A stretch of 19,754 bases of DNA from DATJFX01 sp035495465 (GTDB lineage Bacteria; Patescibacteriota; Doudnabacteria; UBA920; O2-02-FULL-48-8): the NCBI GenBank assembly GCA_035495465.1, contig DATJFX010000045.1, forward strand, positions 1-19,754, in the 5' to 3' direction. Made by a program: the position numbers and the translations under genes. Numbering within the stretch: the first letter of the stretch is position 1; the number at the start of each line of letters is the position of its first letter. This document shows, piece after piece, positions 6,917 through 13,458 of the stretch. A model generated the notes under the pieces. That model had not been told where the DNA came from, did not search any database, and was given only the letters and a program-made list of their open reading frames with translations.

Positions 6917-7174
6917 TTATGGTTGGTCAATTTGCGGCGAGGCAGAAGGCCGACAACTTAATACGCGCTTAATAATTTTTGGAAGACCTAGGATTCCTTG
7001 CTCTTTTAATACAAGTCTGCCGTATTCCGAACAGGACGGATAAAATTTACAATACCCATAGGGAAATAAAGATTTAAACAAACCATGATCAGGAGAAAAA
7101 GTGCGCTGATATAACCAGACTACCAAAAGCAAAGGAAGACTTAGAATTCTACTAATTGTTTTTAAGATTTCCAT
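6917..7174 (-). CDS. yidD: Membrane protein insertion efficiency factor YidD
   Basis: This small membrane-associated protein assists YidC-dependent insertion. The 85-residue product has an amphipathic/hydrophobic N-terminal helix (about 5-22). It then carries the family signature YCKFYPSCSEYG (41-52) with cysteines 42 and 48, and KRVLSCRP (69-76) with a third conserved cysteine. The usual proline- and aspartate-rich end is short here. It overlaps the end of rnpA by 13 nt and precedes yidC by 2 nt, so it must be expressed from the rpmH promoter. Confidence 0.92.
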   Translation of the reverse strand: MEILKTISRILSLPLLLVVWLYQRTFSPDHGLFKSLFPYGYCKFYPSCSEYGRLVLKEQGILGLPKIIKRVLSCRPSASPQIDQP

Positions 7175-7500
7175 ATGCCAGCGCGTTTGATTAAGTTAAG
7201 GGTTTCTGTTTCCAAATCTATAAATTTTTTCTTCAAAAGTGATTTTTGCGGAAAAAACAGAAGATCTACTGCCCTAAATTTAGTTTGAGATTTACTCAAA
7301 ATAGATTTTAGCCGTCTTTTTATGATATTTCTCTCAGAAGCTTTAGGCAGGACTTTCTTGGGAACAATAAAACCAAAACGAGGGATGTTTTGGTTCACGG
7401 AAGAAACAATCCTAATTCTTAAAGCAGAAGTTTGGTATGAGCGACTATTGCGAAATCTGCTAAAATCTTCTCTGCTTTTCAGTAAATTTAACTTTGCCAT
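7162..7500 (-). CDS. rnpA: Ribonuclease P protein component
   Basis: This basic protein cofactor joins the catalytic RNA to remove 5' leaders from pre-tRNAs. The 112-residue product is of normal length. It has the N-terminal start LLKSREDFSRFRNS, the central strand RFGFIVPKKV (41-50) and the family RNR-type motif KASERNIIKRRLKSIL (53-68). Its ATG at 7500 shares one base with the rpmH stop (TAATG), so the two are translationally coupled. It overlaps yidD by 13 nt. It has no Shine-Dalgarno sequence of its own. Confidence 0.94.
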   Translation of the reverse strand: MAKLNLLKSREDFSRFRNSRSYQTSALRIRIVSSVNQNIPRFGFIVPKKVLPKASERNIIKRRLKSILSKSQTKFRAVDLLFFPQKSLLKKKFIDLETETLNLIKRAGIWKS

Positions 7501-7634
7501 TAAACCGATAGTTTCTTGCGGCCCTTAGCCCGGCGTCTTTGTAGCACTGTTCGGCCATTTCGGGATTTCATGCGTCTGAGAAAACCATGTACTCGCTTGC
7601 GGTGCTTCTTTTTCGGATTATATGTTGGTTGCAT
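7500..7634 (-). CDS. rpmH: 50S ribosomal protein bL34
   Basis: This 44-residue, very basic protein is a structural component of the large ribosomal subunit. The translation begins MQPTYNPKKKHRKRVHGFLR and ends KGRKKLSV, the full-length bL34 pattern including the RMKSRNGRTVLQRRRAKGR segment. ATG is at 7634 and TAA at 7502-7500, with the stop's last base being the first base of the rnpA start codon. It is first in the leftward rpmH-rnpA-yidD-yidC-jag operon. It has a strong promoter at 7666-7694 that leaves a leader of about 25 nt. There is no clear Shine-Dalgarno site. Confidence 0.96.
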   Translation of the reverse strand: MQPTYNPKKKHRKRVHGFLRRMKSRNGRTVLQRRRAKGRKKLSV

Positions 7635-7665
7635 AATTAATCATTAATCTTCTAGATACTGACAT

Positions 7666-7694
7666 ATTATACGGGAAAAACAGAATTTTGTCAT
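7666..7694 (-). promoter_or_regulatory. Sigma-70-type promoter of the rpmH operon
   Basis: On the minus strand ATGACA (7694-7689, five of six to TTGACA), a 17-bp spacer and a perfect TATAAT (7671-7666). The start point is expected near 7659, about 25 nt before the rpmH ATG. This is the best conventional promoter in the window and lies inside the putative origin. Confidence 0.75.
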
Positions 7695-7771
7695 CTTCTG
7701 GGAAACAATTAATCCTTAAAAAACGTTTATACACGTATAATCCACACTCTATCAACAGCCGAGGTAAAAAA

Positions 7772-7787
7772 TGGCTAACATTAGCCA
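7772..7787. repeat. 7-bp inverted repeat in the origin region
   Basis: TGGCTAA (7772-7778) and TTAGCCA (7781-7787) form a perfect palindrome with a 2-nt centre. The centre is too tight for a stable RNA hairpin, so a DNA-binding dimer site is more likely. It lies between the DnaA-box cluster and the TA-rich tract upstream of dnaA. Confidence 0.45.
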
Positions 7788-7819
7788 CTTTATATATATT
7801 TACATGTTGATAACTTATT

Positions 7820-7828
7820 TGTTAAAAT
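7820..7828 (+). promoter_or_regulatory. Possible extended -10 promoter of dnaA
   Basis: TGT precedes TAAAAT (7823-7828, five of six to TATAAT), an extended -10 element with no clear -35. The predicted start is near 7835, about 35 nt before the dnaA ATG. A minus-strand DnaA-box-like nine-mer (7805-7813) lies just upstream, so autoregulation by DnaA would be possible. Tentative. Confidence 0.4.
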
Positions 7829-7869
7829 GACTCACACGACTGCAACATAAATTTATAACTGCTCTTGAA

Positions 7870-9210
7870 ATGACAAACCAACAGCTCTGGCAAGCCATCT
7901 TAGGTAATCTCGAACTTACTCTTTCTAAAGCTAATTTTACTACTTGGTTTAAAAATACCTCTGTTATTGATAAAACCGATATGGGCATTGTGGTGGGGGT
8001 ACCTAATGCTTTTACTAAAGAGTGGTTACAAAATAAATACCACCAAGATATTCTGAAAGCCTTAAAATCCATCGCTCCGGAAGTTAAAGAAATCAAATAT
8101 CAGATCGCGGGTGCAACCTTACACCAGCCTCAAGCCCCCCAAGCTCCGAAAGAAGTTCCTCGCACTGTTCCTAAAAAGGTAGAAAATCAGGGATTAAACC
8201 CGAAATATACTTTTAGCACTTTCATAGTCGGTTCTAACAATCAACTCGCACACGCTGCAAGCTTAGCTGTGAGCAAAAAACCGGGATCAGTATATAATCC
8301 CTTGTTTTTGTATGGTGGAGTGGGCTTAGGTAAAACTCATTTAATGCAGGCAGTAGGCGCGGAAGTGCTAAAAAAAGATCCGAACGCGAAAATTTTATAT
8401 GCTACCAGCGAAAGATTTACCAATGATTTTGTCCAAGCCTTAGGCCAAGGCCGAGCTGATCAATTTAAGTCTCTTTATCGTAATGTAGATGTACTTTTAA
8501 TCGACGACATCCAATTTTTAGCCGGTCGCGAAGGGACACAAGAAGAATTTTTCCATACTTTCAACGCTCTTCACCAAAACAACAAACAAGTGGTCATGAC
8601 TTCAGATCGATTGCCCAAAGAAATCCCAGCTATTGAAGAGCGATTGGTCAGTCGGTTTGAGTGGGGAATGATTGCGGACGTACAAGCGCCTGACATGGAA
8701 ACCCGACTCGCCATTTTAAGAACTAAAGCCAAAGAAAAAAACTATAATATTGATCCTGAGGTTTTAAATTATATTGCCGAAACTATCCAAAGTAATATTC
8801 GAGAACTGGAAGGGGCTTTAAATCGTTTAATGGTATATTGCCAGCTAAATAACACCAAACCGACGCTAGAACAGGTGAAAAGCGTGCTGGTAAATGTTAT
8901 TACGCCCCCGAAAAAACGTGGAGTCAGCGCTAAAAAAATCATTGAGGTGGTTTCGGACTTTTACAATGTCACACCCGATGATTTACTCAAGCAGTCCCGC
9001 AAAAAAGAGTATGTAAATCCGCGCCAGATTGCTATGTTTATTATCCGCAAAGAGCTAGAAACCTCCTTGCCTTCGATTGGCGAGCTATTTGGTGGCCGAG
9101 ATCACACTACTGTAATTCACGCGGTGGAAAAAATTACCAAAACAATAAAAGAAAAAAATAATGTGAGACAAGAAATTGAATTGATACGGGATCGATTATA
9201 TATAAATTAA
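7870..9210 (+). CDS. dnaA: Chromosomal replication initiator DnaA
   Basis: This AAA+ protein binds DnaA boxes, oligomerises and melts oriC to load the helicase. The 446-residue product has all domains. Domain I is at about 1-80 (LWQAILGNLELTLSKANFTTWF), and a short proline-rich linker spans about 85-110. Domain III has Walker A GGVGLGKT (149-156), Walker B LLIDDIQF (209-216), sensor I MTSDR (243-247) and sensor II around R311 (NIRELEGALNRL). Domain IV has the DNA-binding signature GGRDHTTVIHA (408-418). The ATG at 7870 has no SD. dnaA is followed 220 nt later by dnaN and opposes rpmH, the classic origin arrangement, with DnaA-box-like sites on both sides. Confidence 0.97.
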   Translation: MTNQQLWQAILGNLELTLSKANFTTWFKNTSVIDKTDMGIVVGVPNAFTKEWLQNKYHQDILKALKSIAPEVKEIKYQIAGATLHQPQAPQAPKEVPRTVPKKVENQGLNPKYTFSTFIVGSNNQLAHAASLAVSKKPGSVYNPLFLYGGVGLGKTHLMQAVGAEVLKKDPNAKILYATSERFTNDFVQALGQGRADQFKSLYRNVDVLLIDDIQFLAGREGTQEEFFHTFNALHQNNKQVVMTSDRLPKEIPAIEERLVSRFEWGMIADVQAPDMETRLAILRTKAKEKNYNIDPEVLNYIAETIQSNIRELEGALNRLMVYCQLNNTKPTLEQVKSVLVNVITPPKKRGVSAKKIIEVVSDFYNVTPDDLLKQSRKKEYVNPRQIAMFIIRKELETSLPSIGELFGGRDHTTVIHAVEKITKTIKEKNNVRQEIELIRDRLYIN

Positions 9211-9430
9211 TTTTTGTGAACAAGCTGTGGGTATGAGTTGGATACAAAGTTTAAAAGTCAGAAAAAATAAAAAATATTTTTTTACAGCTAAACTTATACA
9301 GAAGTTCTACACAGATTAAAAACAACATATCTTTTACTAAACAGTTTAAAAAACTAATAATCACCGGATAAAAATTAATATACACACAAATCCCCAGTTT
9401 CTATTATTATTATCTTTTATATAAATCTTT
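9211..9430. other. dnaA-dnaN intergenic region, putative part of oriC
   Basis: This very AT-rich 220-nt gap contains four nine-mers one base from TTATNCACA. They are TTGTTCACA (minus strand, 9215-9223), TTATACAGA (9294-9302), TTCTACACA (9305-9313) and ATATACACA (9378-9386). The weaker ATACCCACA is on the minus strand at 9226-9234. A rough hand estimate gives about 0.4 such sites expected by chance for this length and composition. A dnaN promoter probably lies near 9418-9425 (TATATA/TATAAA), 5-7 nt before the start codon, but no -35 was found. Confidence 0.6.
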
Positions 9431-10531
9431 ATGAAATTAATATGCACTAAAGAAAATTTGAAAAAAGGATTATTCATGGTTAGTCGAGTAGTTGGTTCTG
9501 GAAATCCTTTACAGGTATTAAATAATATTTTAGTTAAGACTGATTCAGGGAGAATAAAACTTTCTTCAACCAACCTAGAGATTGGAATTAACACATGGGT
9601 GGGCGGAAAAGTAGAAGAAGAAGGGGCTCTGACTGTACCAGCTCGATTAATCAATGAATATATTAATAACCTTCCTTCGGAAAAAGTTACCCTGGAAAGC
9701 ACTGAAAATAATAGTTTGAATATAGAATCCGAAAACTATCATACCAATATCAAGGGTCTTTCTGCAGATGATTTTCCTTTGATTCCGCAGGTAGTAGATG
9801 AACCTTTTGCGAAACTTGATGGTGAAGAATTAAAGAAAGCTTTAAGTGAGACTATCTGGGCTGCGGCCACTAACGAAACTCAGCCAGAGATTTCCGGGAT
9901 ATTTATGGGTTTTGAGCAGGATAAAATGCGTTTAGCGGCCACGGACAGGTATCGCTTAGCAGAACGGCTTGTACAGCTCAAATCTTCCGTAATAAGCGCC
10001 AAGGAGGTAATTATCCCATCTCGTACCGTTTCCGAGGTTTATAAGATCTTAAGCAATGTTTCTGGAGAAGTAGAAGTTTATTTTTCGGATTCGCAGGTTT
10101 TGTTTAAATTTCAAGACACAGAACTGATTTCCCGTCTAATTGATGGCCAATATCCAGATTACCGCCAAATAATTCCCAAAGAATTTAAAACAGAAGTCGA
10201 TGTAGAACGCGACGAGTTAATTCACGCACTCAAGGCCGCGGCTTTATTTGTACCTGATTCAAATAACGTTACTGTAGAAATTACACCCGACCAAGGGATA
10301 ACCGTTACTGCATCGTCTATGGCTGCAGGCGAAAATACCACCCAGATTAAAGCTAGTGTAACCGGCATGGCAAATAGTGCAGTTTTCAATTACCGTTATT
10401 TACTGGATTGTTTGAATAACTTAAGCGAGACTTCTGTTAAATTCAAAACCATCAATGATGCGTCACCAGCAGCGCTGGTTCCTGTAAAGCGGGATAATTA
10501 TACTTATATTGTAATGCCGATTAAGCTCTAG
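9431..10531 (+). CDS. dnaN: DNA polymerase III beta subunit (sliding clamp)
   Basis: This protein forms the dimeric ring that tethers the replicative polymerase and other factors to DNA. The 366-residue product is of normal length and collinear with the family: MKLICTKENLKKGL at the N-terminus, NPLQVLNNILV (26-36), GIFMGFEQDKMRLAATDRYRLA in the middle domain, and a C-terminus ending YTYIVMPIKL. The C-terminal VMP-x-(K/R)-L pattern is the usual clamp end. There is no SD. TATATAAA lies 5 to 12 nt before the ATG, so a leaderless mRNA is possible. It is followed by recF after 9 nt, indicating one transcription unit. Confidence 0.96.
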   Translation: MKLICTKENLKKGLFMVSRVVGSGNPLQVLNNILVKTDSGRIKLSSTNLEIGINTWVGGKVEEEGALTVPARLINEYINNLPSEKVTLESTENNSLNIESENYHTNIKGLSADDFPLIPQVVDEPFAKLDGEELKKALSETIWAAATNETQPEISGIFMGFEQDKMRLAATDRYRLAERLVQLKSSVISAKEVIIPSRTVSEVYKILSNVSGEVEVYFSDSQVLFKFQDTELISRLIDGQYPDYRQIIPKEFKTEVDVERDELIHALKAAALFVPDSNNVTVEITPDQGITVTASSMAAGENTTQIKASVTGMANSAVFNYRYLLDCLNNLSETSVKFKTINDASPAALVPVKRDNYTYIVMPIKL

Positions 10532-10540
10532 TGACTCCGC

Positions 10541-11605
10541 ATGCGACTTAGAAGCATTAGTTTAGAAAATTTTCGCAACTATTCCAAAATCAGCGTCTCG
10601 ATTGACGCTGATTTGGTTTTAATTTTAGGCGATAATGCTTCAGGTAAAACTAATTTTTTAGAAAGCATCTATTTTTTGTCCCGGTTAAAGTCTTTTCGCG
10701 CTCCAGATGAATTAATAGTAAAGCAACTAGAAGAATATTTTAATATCGAAGGAGAATTCGGGTCCCACCAGATGCGAGTGGTAGTACAGAAAGTTCCATC
10801 TATCAGACGTTCCTTTAAAATTAACGGCCAAAAAGTTTCTAAAAGTGTCTGGCAGTCCTTTCCTACGGTTTTATTTGTGCCGAATGATCTAAATTTATTT
10901 ATTTTAGGACCAGTCGCTAGAAGAAAATTTTTAGACGAGATTTTAACTCAAAAAAGCCAAGAATACGCCATCAGTTTAGTTTCCTTAGACCACATCTTAA
11001 AGCAAAAATCTGCGCTACTGGAGATGTTAAATCAAGGCCAAGGGGATTTAGCCCAGCTGGAATTTTGGAATCAGCAGCTGGCTCAAGCTGCCAGCGTAAT
11101 CACAAAATATCGGGTAGAGTTTATAGAATTTTTAAGGCAAAACTTCGATTCCATGATTGAGGCCCTTATGGGCAAGGAATCGAAATTTAAGATAGTATTT
11201 AAAAATCAAGCCGAGACTGAGCAACAATACCTAGAATGCCTGCGCCAACACCAAGAAGCTGAAATTCGAAGTCAAACTAACCTTGTAGGTCCGCATCGGG
11301 ATGATTTCTTAATTGAAAAAGATAGCACGCTTAATATCTACAACTCAAGCCGTGGGGAATTGCGCACACAGATTTTAGCTTTAAAACTTTTACAAGCTAA
11401 ATTTTTAACATCAATTGAGCAAAAACCGATTATTTTATTAGATGATGTTTTTTCTGAGCTAGATGAAACTCGTCGAAGAAAATTAATTGAAACTTTGGAA
11501 GGCCATCAAATTTTTATAACTTCTACCGAAGAGCATCATTTACCGAATCTAACAAAAGATGTTTTGATTCTAAAAGTAGCCCATAATCAAATAACACCAT
11601 CTTAA
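10541..11605 (+). CDS. recF: DNA replication and repair protein RecF
   Basis: This SMC-like ATPase helps load RecA at gaps through RecFOR. The 354-residue product has Walker A GDNASGKT (30-37), the ABC-type signature region YNSSRGELR (267-275) and Walker B IILLDDVFSELDE (297-309) with the D-loop. The early SLENFRNY (7-14) is typical of RecF. It starts 9 nt after dnaN with no SD, so expression depends on dnaN transcription. A terminator-like 11-bp hairpin lies at codons 16-25 (10587-10614) and may lower recF output relative to dnaN. Its stop codon lies in the loop of the terminator at 11590-11622. Confidence 0.95.
   Translation: MRLRSISLENFRNYSKISVSIDADLVLILGDNASGKTNFLESIYFLSRLKSFRAPDELIVKQLEEYFNIEGEFGSHQMRVVVQKVPSIRRSFKINGQKVSKSVWQSFPTVLFVPNDLNLFILGPVARRKFLDEILTQKSQEYAISLVSLDHILKQKSALLEMLNQGQGDLAQLEFWNQQLAQAASVITKYRVEFIEFLRQNFDSMIEALMGKESKFKIVFKNQAETEQQYLECLRQHQEAEIRSQTNLVGPHRDDFLIEKDSTLNIYNSSRGELRTQILALKLLQAKFLTSIEQKPIILLDDVFSELDETRRRKLIETLEGHQIFITSTEEHHLPNLTKDVLILKVAHNQITPS
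10587..10626 (+). terminator. Terminator-like hairpin at the 5' end of recF
   Basis: AAATCAGCGTC (10587-10597) and GACGCTGATTT (10604-10614) form a perfect 11-bp stem with a 6-nt loop. It is followed by GGTTTTAATTTT (10615-10626). It covers nucleotides 47-74 of recF and starts 56 nt after the dnaN stop. The interrupted T-tract makes it a partial terminator at best, which would suit attenuation between dnaN and recF. Confidence 0.5.
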
Positions 11606-11622
11606 TAGATGGTGTTATTTTT
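11590..11622 (+). terminator. Rho-independent terminator of dnaA-dnaN-recF
   Basis: A perfect 12-bp stem, AATAACACCATC (11590-11601) and GATGGTGTTATT (11608-11619), has a 6-nt loop followed on the plus strand by a T run ending at 11622. The recF stop codon TAA lies in the loop. The convergent gene's stop (11615-11617) lies in the right arm. On the minus strand the following sequence is TGATTATG, so leftward termination would be weaker. Confidence 0.85.
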
Positions 11623-12172
11623 CAAGATCGGATTTAAGTTTTTCATGGTCAGGCAATTGTTCGTATAGATCGAGAATCATCTTTTCTATGCGGGCCGGGC
11701 TCGGCACCCGATCAAAAGTAAAGCGTTCCGTTTCTGCCGCAGTTTGGATATAAACATTCCCATAATCTAAAAAAGTTGGTAGTAATCCGTTGACTTCAGC
11801 AGTGACATCCTCGATCCGACTTAGATGAAGTTCGGATATAGTTCGGTGTAAAAGTGAGCCTTGAGTGATATCTACTACCCGTTGGTCAGTTATGATTTGA
11901 ATATCCAAATAGTACATGATCCAGATAATCAATAGCCCTAAGGCCAGGAACATAAAATAAATAGTTTTGAATAAGTTGAAGTAATCTAAGTAAGGTTCGG
12001 TTTTTAAAATAGGTAAATATTTGCCAATCGCCCAATCTGCGCCGAGTAAAATTACTAAGAACATCAACCACGCTACAAATTTGAGAAAGAAAACCATCCA
12101 GTGTGGCCGTAAGACCATGCAGATTTTTTCATTTTCTTGTTGTCCTGGAAATAAAGATTTGATGTTTGGCAT
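11615..12172 (-). CDS. PH-domain (bPH2/YdbS-like) membrane protein
   Basis: This 185-residue protein has two predicted membrane helices (about 26-48 and 68-90). A cytoplasmic bacterial pleckstrin-homology-type domain follows (about 91-170). It has the usual sequence course: ITDQRVVDITQGSLLHRTISELHLSRIEDVTAEVNG, then a beta-rich stretch ending FDRVPSPARIEKMILDLYEQ. The family is widespread and its molecular role is poorly defined; several members are envelope-stress related. It is the last gene of the leftward cluster, 3 nt after the small membrane protein gene. Its stop falls inside the recF terminator hairpin. No SD is visible. Confidence 0.75.
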   Translation of the reverse strand: MPNIKSLFPGQQENEKICMVLRPHWMVFFLKFVAWLMFLVILLGADWAIGKYLPILKTEPYLDYFNLFKTIYFMFLALGLLIIWIMYYLDIQIITDQRVVDITQGSLLHRTISELHLSRIEDVTAEVNGLLPTFLDYGNVYIQTAAETERFTFDRVPSPARIEKMILDLYEQLPDHEKLKSDLEK

Positions 12173-12175
12173 GAC

Positions 12176-12400
12176 TTAAAATTTAATCAAATTTAAGTTA
12201 AAAACCGCAGCAGAATAAAGACTAGCAGTTAAAATCAGGTAGAAAATAGCCACTATAATGCATAGAATAGTATTCCGGCCGTATTTTAGGAGCGCGTATA
12301 AAGCCAGCATGCTATATAACATAAAACCAGCCATTACTAAATAAAAAATTACCGCAAGAATTGAATGACCGATTGAATTTGGTTGATAAACAGGGTTCAC
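12176..12400 (-). CDS. Small two-helix membrane protein, unknown function
   Basis: Not recognised. The 74-residue product has an N-terminal polar stretch of about 11 residues followed by two hydrophobic helices (about 12-38 and 44-68) with a short basic loop (KYGRN) between. The start codon is GTG at 12400, sharing one base with the ruvB stop (TAGTG), a classic re-initiation overlap that supports the call. It sits between ruvB and the PH-domain membrane protein. It may work with the PH protein, since both are small membrane proteins in one unit, but that is inference. Confidence 0.6.
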   Translation of the reverse strand: MNPVYQPNSIGHSILAVIFYLVMAGFMLYSMLALYALLKYGRNTILCIIVAIFYLILTASLYSAAVFNLNLIKF

Positions 12401-13437
12401 TAAAGTAAAGTTTGATTAATAGATTTTTTTGGCATTTTTTTCAGGTGATCATAAGCCGCCGGAGTAGCGATTCGGCCTTTCGGAGTTCTGGCAATTAAAC
12501 CCAGCCTCAATAGATAAGGCTCGTAAATATCTTCAATAGTTCCGGAGTCTTCAGAGGTGGCCGCGGCAATAGAGGAGACGCCTACCGGGCCGCCGCCAAA
12601 TTTTTCAATTAAAGCTTCCAGAATACGGCGGTCGTTATTGTCCAAGCCTAATTCATCCACTTCTAACATATTTAAAGCTTCGTGTGCTACAGTTTCTGTA
12701 ATTTTTCCGCCGGCCCGGACCTGAGCAAAATCTCGGACTCGTTTTAATAACCGGTTGGCGATTCGGGGGGTCCTGCGGGCGCGCTTGGCAATCTCAATCT
12801 TCCCGCTATTTTCTATTTTAATTCCTAAAATTTTAGCCGCACGTTCAATAATTTTTTCAATTTCAGATTCCTCATAATAATCCAACCGATATGTCATGCC
12901 GAACCGATCTCGAAGCGGCGCGGTCAAAAGGCCAATTCTAGTAGTAGCCCCAATTAAAGTAAATTTTGGCAGATCGAGTCGGACTGCTTTAGCCCCCGCA
13001 CCTTTTCCGAGCACTATATCCAAGCAATAATCTTCCATGGCTGGATATAAAATTTCTTCTACGGTTTTATTTAAGCGGTGAATCTCATCAATAAATAAAA
13101 TATCGTTTTCCGAAAGGTTGGTAAGGAGAGAGGCTAAATCTCCGGCTTTTTCAATAGCAGGGCCGGAGGTAATTTTAATATTTACCCCGACTTCTTTGGC
13201 AATAATATGCGCTAAGGTTGTTTTACCTAATCCCGGCGGTCCGTATAGCAGTAGATGTTCTATCGTTTCTTTTCGGCCCGAAGCCGCATCAATTAAAATC
13301 TGCAGGCTTTCTTTGATTTTTTCTTGACCCACGTATTCCGCCAGTTTTTGCGGTCTTAAAGTTGCCTCAAAAAGCGTTTCAGAGGTATCTGAAACTGGAT
13401 TAACAATATCAGTTTGATCATAATCCTGTTCAATCAT
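12400..13437 (-). CDS. ruvB: Holliday junction branch-migration ATPase RuvB
   Basis: This hexameric AAA+ motor drives branch migration with RuvA and presents junctions to RuvC. The 345-residue product has LRPQKLAEYVGQEKIKESL (27-45), Walker A GPPGLGKT (66-73), Walker B FIDEIH (115-120), sensor I GATTR (163-167), the APLRDRFG segment (173-180) and the winged-helix domain (about 260-340, GGGPVGVSSIAAATSED and ARTPKGR). Its start is 21 nt after the aminopeptidase stop. It also has its own extended -10 box (TGG TATACT) ending 8 nt before the ATG, suggesting a near-leaderless mRNA. An 8-bp hairpin with a T run lies at nucleotides 43-62 of the gene. Confidence 0.97.
   Translation of the reverse strand: MIEQDYDQTDIVNPVSDTSETLFEATLRPQKLAEYVGQEKIKESLQILIDAASGRKETIEHLLLYGPPGLGKTTLAHIIAKEVGVNIKITSGPAIEKAGDLASLLTNLSENDILFIDEIHRLNKTVEEILYPAMEDYCLDIVLGKGAGAKAVRLDLPKFTLIGATTRIGLLTAPLRDRFGMTYRLDYYEESEIEKIIERAAKILGIKIENSGKIEIAKRARRTPRIANRLLKRVRDFAQVRAGGKITETVAHEALNMLEVDELGLDNNDRRILEALIEKFGGGPVGVSSIAAATSEDSGTIEDIYEPYLLRLGLIARTPKGRIATPAAYDHLKKMPKKSINQTLL
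13368..13395 (-). terminator. Terminator-like hairpin at the 5' end of ruvB
   Basis: On the minus strand GTTTCAGA and TCTGAAAC (13395-13388 and 13383-13376) form an 8-bp stem with a tetraloop, followed by GCTTTTTG. It covers nucleotides 43-62 of ruvB. A stem of this length alone could be chance; the T run and its position matching the jag and recF hairpins are what make it worth listing. Confidence 0.35.
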
Positions 13438-13445
13438 ATATATTC

Positions 13446-13454
13446 AGTATACCA
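13446..13454 (-). promoter_or_regulatory. Extended -10 promoter of ruvB
   Basis: On the minus strand TGG precedes TATACT (13451-13446, five of six to consensus). Eight bases separate it from the ruvB ATG, leaving a leader of 0-2 nt. It lies in the 21-nt gap after the aminopeptidase gene and would uncouple ruvB from the upstream genes. No -35 is evident. Confidence 0.5.
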
Positions 13455-13458
13455 CGTC

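Larger units (their letters stand above)
7635..7869. other. rpmH-dnaA intergenic region, putative part of oriC
   Basis: This AT-rich gap between divergent rpmH and dnaA holds three nine-mers one base from the DnaA-box consensus TTATNCACA. They are TTATACACG (7727-7735), TAATCCACA (7738-7746) and, on the minus strand, TTATCAACA (7805-7813). CTATCAACA (7749-7757) is a weaker match. It also holds the rpmH promoter, a TA-repeat tract (about 7789-7800) and a 7-bp palindrome (7772-7787). The gene order and box clustering are what a bacterial origin shows; the assignment itself is inferred. Confidence 0.6.

Noticed and set aside
9401..9414. DnaA-trio-like run (TAA TAA TAA TAG on the minus strand) before dnaN
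   Set aside because: No GC-rich element or DnaA box lies on the correct side on the minus strand, and simple ATT repeats are expected in such AT-rich DNA.
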